Shown here: one piece after another, positions 60,321-64,000 of the stretch
Layout of the letters: each line of letters starts with the position of its first letter
How positions within the stretch are numbered: the stretch's first letter is position 1
Assembly: GCA_039198225.1 (NCBI GenBank)
Contig: JBCCTQ010000006.1
Location: forward strand, 83,849-147,848
Source of the DNA: JASJAR01 sp039198225
Lineage (GTDB): Bacteria > Pseudomonadota > Alphaproteobacteria > Rhodobacterales > Rhodobacteraceae
Length of the DNA stretch: 64,000 nucleotides
Direction: 5' to 3'
Translations under genes and position numbers: made by a program
Notes under the pieces: model-generated
What the model was told of the DNA's origin: nothing
The model's database searches: none
Seen by the model: only the letters and a program-made list of their open reading frames with translations

Positions 60321-60833
60321 ATGCCCTATAGCTGGCAGAATTTCGCGACCACCGGGCCCGGTGGCGCCCTTGGGGCGCCCACGGTTGGCGAGGAGGCTCA
60401 TTTAACGCTCTGGCCCCATCAGAGCCTCACGAGGTCCGGTTTTGTGGTGTTTATTGGGGTGACGACCGGGCTCTTGGCGGTGCCGATCCTGTCGCTCCTG
60501 GGCTCCCCCGCGGTCTGGGTTCTCTTGGGCTTTTTCGCGTTGGTCGTCGGTGCGCTCTGGTGGGCGATTATGGCCAATGTGGCCGCCCGGCATGGCCGGG
60601 AAGAATTGACCCTAAGCGAAACGAGCGTCCACATATCCCACATTCCTGCCCGCGGCCCTGCTCTCGAATGGGAGGCCAATCCCCATTGGGTGACCGTCCA
60701 TCTCCGCGACGACGGCCCGGTGGAGAAATATCTCACGCTCCGGGGCAATGGCCGCGAGGTCGAGCTTGGCGCATTCCTCAGCCCCGATGAGCGGGAGGGG
60801 CTGTTTGAAGACTTGTCGCGACTGTTGCGTTAA
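60321..60833 (+). CDS. DUF2244 membrane protein
   Basis: A 170-residue protein with two adjacent hydrophobic helices (about 40-85) and the DUF2244 signature 'LTLWPHQSLTRSGFVVFI' and 'ALEWEANPHWVTVHL'. DUF2244 genes often lie beside cytochrome oxidase genes; here it follows ctaD by 13 bases and is probably cotranscribed. A role in oxidase assembly is possible but only inferred. Confidence 0.88.
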   Translation: MPYSWQNFATTGPGGALGAPTVGEEAHLTLWPHQSLTRSGFVVFIGVTTGLLAVPILSLLGSPAVWVLLGFFALVVGALWWAIMANVAARHGREELTLSETSVHISHIPARGPALEWEANPHWVTVHLRDDGPVEKYLTLRGNGREVELGAFLSPDEREGLFEDLSRLLR

Positions 60834-60865
60834 CGCGACATAAACACCACAATTAGCGGCAAGAC

Positions 60866-60874
60866 TTATCCACA
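60866..60874 (+). promoter_or_regulatory. Isolated consensus DnaA box
   Basis: TTATCCACA matches the strict DnaA-box consensus, in the AT-rich gap after the DUF2244 gene. No second box was found nearby, so an origin is not supported; it could be a regulatory or chance site. Confidence 0.35.
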
Positions 60875-60990
60875 AAAGGCAGATCTAGTTGCGACTCGGT
60901 GCAGATACGAGATTATGCGACTGTTCGTGCCACCTGGGTACGAATTTTGGCAGTGTGCGAGTTAGAGAATTTAAGGGTCTTTTGCTGTCT

Positions 60991-61018
60991 GGCGGCCGGT
61001 CCGGGTGGGCCGGTCGCC
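60991..61018 (+). terminator. Rho-independent terminator before the ArsR gene
   Basis: A 9-bp stem (60991-60999 with 61010-61018, one G-T pair) followed by TTTTT. It would end the ctaD-DUF2244 transcript after a 160-base untranslated tail, or a separate short RNA. Confidence 0.75.
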
Positions 61019-61078
61019 TTTTTCGTGCCGGGTGTTTTTTCCTCGGATTGAGTCCGTGCGACGCAAAAAGTGCGCGAA

Positions 61079-61417
61079 CTAGAAGTTGGTGTCGTCGCTG
61101 AGGCCTTCTTCTCCTAAAAATCGCTCGAACGCGTCGAGGTCGACCTCGTCGAACTGGCCGAAACCCCGCATCCAGGTGCTGGCCCCGCGGAGGGCATCGG
61201 GCTCAAGTTTGCACCATATCACTCGGCCGCGCTTTTCTTGGCTGATAAGACCCGCACGCGTGAGAACCCCCAAATGTTTGGAAATCGCAGCGAGCGATGT
61301 CTCAAATGGGTGGGCCACATCGGTGACGGCCATGTCGTCTTCAAGGAGCATGGTGAGGATCCGGCGCCGGGTCGGGTCGGCGAGGGCGGCAAAGATCGTA
61401 TCGAGGCGGTCGGCCAT
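61079..61417 (-). CDS. ArsR/SmtB-type winged-helix regulator
   Basis: A 112-residue regulator: 'IFAALADPTRRRILTML', the recognition helix in 'SLAAISKHLGVLTRAGLI' and the wing 'EKRGRVIWCKLEPDAL'. No CxC metal site is seen. The C-terminal tail is acidic. The ATG at 61417 gives the normal start; the frame opens at 61453. It is divergent from the DMT exporter gene and may regulate it. Confidence 0.9.
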   Translation of the reverse strand: MADRLDTIFAALADPTRRRILTMLLEDDMAVTDVAHPFETSLAAISKHLGVLTRAGLISQEKRGRVIWCKLEPDALRGASTWMRGFGQFDEVDLDAFERFLGEEGLSDDTNF

Positions 61418-61497
61418 GGGCGGCGAGCCTAGCCGCGCGACGCATATCCGCAAGATCCGGGTTGCGGACCAGGGCCTCTCAGACCGAGATAGGCGCC

Positions 61498-62415
61498 ATG
61501 CGACGCATTGACTGGATATGGATTACGGTACTCGGCGTCGGCTGGGGTGCCGCATTTTTCTGCAACGAAATCCTCCTCCGCGAGCTTGGCCCCGTTAGCG
61601 TTTCGGCGGCCCGGATCGGCGTCGCAGCCCTCGCGGCCTGGGGGTTACTCATCGTGTTCCGCCGCCCCGTCTGGTTTCCGCCAAAACGGCTCCTGCAAAT
61701 GGGGATCTTCGGGATGGCGATGTATGGGCTTCCTTTCGCGATCTTCCCCATCGGCCAGCAATGGATCACCGCCGGGGCCGCCGGGATCATAAACGCCCTC
61801 ACCCCGATCATGGTGGTGATCGTCTCCCAGCTTTGGCCGGGCGGCGAGCGAGCCACGCCTCTGAAAGTGCTAGGCGTCTTGGCCGGCTTTGGCGGGATCG
61901 TGTTGCTCAGCGTGCCTGCCCTCCAGGCCGGAGGCCAATCCGAGCTTGGGGGGATTTTCCTCTCGATCTTCGCACCGCTCTGTTACGGCATCGCGTTAAA
62001 CTATGTCCGCCGTCTGGCAGATGTGGACCGGCTGTCGCTTTTGGCCTGGTCGCTCAGCCTCTCTACTCTCGGCATCGGTACGGTTGCCTTAACCCTCGAA
62101 GGGGCACCGGCCTCTCTATCCGCCCAAGGTTGGGCGGCACTCCTGGTGGTGGGGGTCGCACTGACCGCGATCGCCTTCGCGATCTTTTACTGGCTTTTGC
62201 CACGGGTGGGCGCCACACGCCTTTCTACGGTGACCTTCATCGCCCCCGTTTCAGCAGTGATGCTGGGGATCCTCTTTTTGGGAGAGACGATGAATGCGTG
62301 GAAGGCAGGCGGCATGGCAGCGATCTTCCTCGGTATTCTTCTGATCGACGGGACATTTTTCCAGCGCTTGGGGCGGGGCCTCCAAAAGAGCCCGAAAGAT
62401 CAACCATTGGGTTGA
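61498..62415 (+). CDS. DMT/EamA family transporter
   Basis: A 305-residue membrane protein with ten hydrophobic segments in two EamA repeats ('VLGVGWGAAFFCNEILLRELGP' about 10-31, and 'LPRVGATRLSTVTFIAPVSAVMLGILFLGE' about 245-274, as landmarks). Such carriers export amino acids or small metabolites. It lies divergently from an ArsR regulator. The ATG at 61498 is chosen for the first membrane segment; 61462 is the alternative. Confidence 0.88.
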   Translation: MRRIDWIWITVLGVGWGAAFFCNEILLRELGPVSVSAARIGVAALAAWGLLIVFRRPVWFPPKRLLQMGIFGMAMYGLPFAIFPIGQQWITAGAAGIINALTPIMVVIVSQLWPGGERATPLKVLGVLAGFGGIVLLSVPALQAGGQSELGGIFLSIFAPLCYGIALNYVRRLADVDRLSLLAWSLSLSTLGIGTVALTLEGAPASLSAQGWAALLVVGVALTAIAFAIFYWLLPRVGATRLSTVTFIAPVSAVMLGILFLGETMNAWKAGGMAAIFLGILLIDGTFFQRLGRGLQKSPKDQPLG

Positions 62416-62573
62416 ATATGGCGCGCGGTACGGCGCGCGCGGGACGTGGCAAGCCTCCTATAAAAAACATATATTTATGAGGGCTTTAGAGGCGGCCATG
62501 GGCGCTGGATAGCCGCTTGACTCGAACCCTTGCCGCCCATAGCGTCCCGCCAACTTTCGAGGGGGCGTCTCCG

Positions 62574-62903
62574 ATGGCGGGTCCGGATGAAGGCGAGCGG
62601 CTGAAAGCCCTCGACGCACGGATCAAAGCGGCAAAAGCCGCATCGTCTGACGAAAAACCTCACCAGGAAGAGCATTATTCCATGGCCCAACAGGCCTGGC
62701 GAATGGTGATCGACTTGGTCGCTGGAATGGCGGTCGGCTTTATCATCGGTTACGGGCTCGATGTGCTCTTCGGCACGCTCCCGATTTTCCTGGTGATATT
62801 CACATTGCTGGGGTTTGCGGCCGGGGTGCGAGCAATGCTCGCCACCGCCAAAGACATCCAAACGAGCCAAACCGGGGGCGACCCCGAAGACGAAGGGCGC
62901 TAG
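62574..62903 (+). CDS. atpI: F0F1 ATP synthase assembly protein AtpI
   Basis: A 109-residue protein with a charged N terminus ('RLKALDARIKAAKAASSDEK') and two transmembrane helices ('VIDLVAGMAVGFIIGYGLDVL' and 'FLVIFTLLGFAAGVRAML', 21 and 18 residues, named by position about 47-90). It assists c-ring assembly or magnesium supply. atpB starts immediately after its stop. Confidence 0.9.
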   Translation: MAGPDEGERLKALDARIKAAKAASSDEKPHQEEHYSMAQQAWRMVIDLVAGMAVGFIIGYGLDVLFGTLPIFLVIFTLLGFAAGVRAMLATAKDIQTSQTGGDPEDEGR

Positions 62904-63674
62904 ATGGCGGACGAAACCGGAGAATTGGTCGACGAGATCGAAGGTTCGACCCTGGTCTTCAAGCCGATGGATCAATTCCTCCTCAAACCGCTATTCGGCG
63001 GCGACACGATCCAGTGGTGGACACCCACCAACGCGACGCTCTGGATGTTTCTCGCGATCCTGTGCATCGCAGCCCTGTTCGTCTTGGGCACGCGCGGCAG
63101 GGCCGTGGTGCCGACGCGGAGCCAATCGGTGGCCGAACTCATGTATGGGTTCATCTACAAGATGGTCGAAGACGTGGCCGGGAAGGACGCGATCAAGTTC
63201 TTCCCCTACATTTTCACCCTATTCCTGTTCATCCTTGTGGCGAACTTCCTTGCATTGATCCCGACCAGTTTCTCGACCACTTCGCATCTCGCCGTCACGG
63301 GTGTGATGGCGCTTGCGGTTTTCCTGACTGTCATCATCGTGGGCTTTGTCAAACACGGGGTCGGGTTTCTAAAGCTCTTCTGGCTTACATCGGCGCCGCC
63401 GGTGATGCGCCCGATCCTGGCCGTGCTTGAATTCATCCTCTTTTTCGCCCGCCCCGTCAGCCATTCCGTGCGTCTATTCGGGGCGATCATGGCGGGCCAC
63501 GCGGTGGTCAAGGTCTTCGCGGGCTTTGCCCAGCTTACGGCCGCGGCCCCGCTGGCCATCATCGGGGTCACCGCGATCTACGGTCTCGAAATGCTCGTGG
63601 CCGGGATCCAGGCTTACGTTTTCACCATTCTGACCTGCGTCTACCTGAAAGACGCGTTGCATCCGCATCACTAG
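62904..63674 (+). CDS. atpB: ATP synthase F0 subunit a
   Basis: A 256-residue membrane subunit. The essential arginine is in 'HSVRLFGAIMAGH', next to the proton half-channels; the C terminus ends 'YLKDALHPHH', characteristic of alphaproteobacterial AtpB. It directs protons to the c-ring. Second gene of the F0 operon. Confidence 0.97.
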   Translation: MADETGELVDEIEGSTLVFKPMDQFLLKPLFGGDTIQWWTPTNATLWMFLAILCIAALFVLGTRGRAVVPTRSQSVAELMYGFIYKMVEDVAGKDAIKFFPYIFTLFLFILVANFLALIPTSFSTTSHLAVTGVMALAVFLTVIIVGFVKHGVGFLKLFWLTSAPPVMRPILAVLEFILFFARPVSHSVRLFGAIMAGHAVVKVFAGFAQLTAAAPLAIIGVTAIYGLEMLVAGIQAYVFTILTCVYLKDALHPHH

Positions 63675-63723
63675 GTCAGCCCGCTCAACAGAACATACGC
63701 ATTCCAATCGAGGAGACAGAATT

Positions 63724-63960
63724 ATGGAAGGCGACATCGCGCAAATGGGTCAATTCATCGGTGCCGGCCTCGCCGCCATCGGGTCGGGTGCGGCCGCCAT
63801 CGGGGTGGGCCACGTGGCTGGCAACTTCCTCGCCGGCGCGCTCCGGAACCCGTCGGCCGCCGGCGGCCAGACCGCGACCCTCTTTATCGGCATCGCCTTT
63901 GCCGAAGCCCTGGGGATTTTCGCGTTCCTCGTCGCCCTTCTCTTGATGTTCGCCGTCTGA
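63724..63960 (+). CDS. atpE: ATP synthase F0 subunit c
   Basis: A 78-residue hairpin. The proton-binding acid is E61 in 'IGIAFAEALGIFAF' and the polar loop is 'RNPSAAGGQ'. The GxGxG-type helix packing is seen in 'GAGLAAIGSGAAAIGVG'. The Na+-binding residues are not obvious, so it is proton-type. GGAGACAGAATT precedes the ATG. The next gene, expected atpF, is beyond the window. Confidence 0.97.
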   Translation: MEGDIAQMGQFIGAGLAAIGSGAAAIGVGHVAGNFLAGALRNPSAAGGQTATLFIGIAFAEALGIFAFLVALLLMFAV

Positions 63961-64000
63961 TCTGACGCGCTTGACGGCGGGGCCTTGGCCTCGCCGGACC

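Noticed and set aside
60866..60874. Perfect DnaA box as a sign of a replication origin
   Set aside because: Only one box was found, with no AT-rich unwinding cluster or dnaA-type neighbours.

Overview
The window is one continuous, gene-dense stretch of a GC-rich alphaproteobacterial chromosome. The content fits the order Rhodobacterales. The supporting blocks are coaBC-dut-moeB(membrane-anchored), hemP with imelysins and a DUF1111 di-heme protein, xerD next to aroK-aroB, a stand-alone ctaD, atpI-atpB-atpE, and an IalB-family protein. No rRNA, tRNA, CRISPR array, insertion sequence or prophage was recognised. The assignment rests on remembered family knowledge, not on a database search.

Layout. 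1-2044: end of thrC, an M16 peptidase and a GNAT acetyltransferase. 2102-5333 (minus): a metallo-beta-lactamase-fold protein, an FAD-linked oxidase and a clear BciA-type 8-vinyl reductase, a chlorophyll-pathway enzyme. 5533-7479: a TerB-like protein and a copper pair (PCuAC, SCO) for cytochrome oxidase assembly. 7581-14695: a 2-hydroxyacid dehydrogenase, an SH3 protein, moeB-dut-coaBC, rpoH and comM. 14751-22722 is an iron region: DUF1513, a second imelysin and the DUF1111 di-heme protein on the minus strand; then a small unknown, Dps and an MFS exporter; then hemP and the canonical imelysin on the plus strand. An iron-box-like palindrome lies upstream of hemP.

22781-33308: DUF1289, a cytochrome b561-YceI-YceI fusion, an SDR, a desaturase, a 54-residue membrane protein with a DUF2927 lipoprotein, a photolyase-like protein whose domains appear reversed, an ArsR/SRPBCC pair with a visible operator, clpP-clpX and a RidA protein. 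33324-41836: DUF2199-purF, an SDR, an Lhr-like helicase with the PdeM endonuclease, and a tungstate-type ABC transporter in the order B-C-A. 42329-44607: a Hint-domain protein, cheB and cheD. 44791-50344: a DsbA-like protein, a DUF882 peptidase divergent from an L,D-transpeptidase, an ACP with a ketosynthase, and IalB.

50345-50793 is a gap with two strong minus-strand terminators, suggesting unannotated small transcripts. 50794-58327: a HerA-like ATPase, a CNNM/CorC-type protein, xerD, a conserved secreted protein, a 44-residue membrane protein and aroK-aroB. 58541-64000: ctaD, DUF2244, an ArsR regulator, a DMT exporter and the start of the F0 ATP synthase operon.

The most notable points are bciA away from other photosynthesis genes, the split iron operon with a coupled 27-codon ORF ahead of hemP, the reversed-domain photolyase-like protein, the terminator-flanked gap at 50.5 kb, and several small proteins below usual annotation cut-offs.
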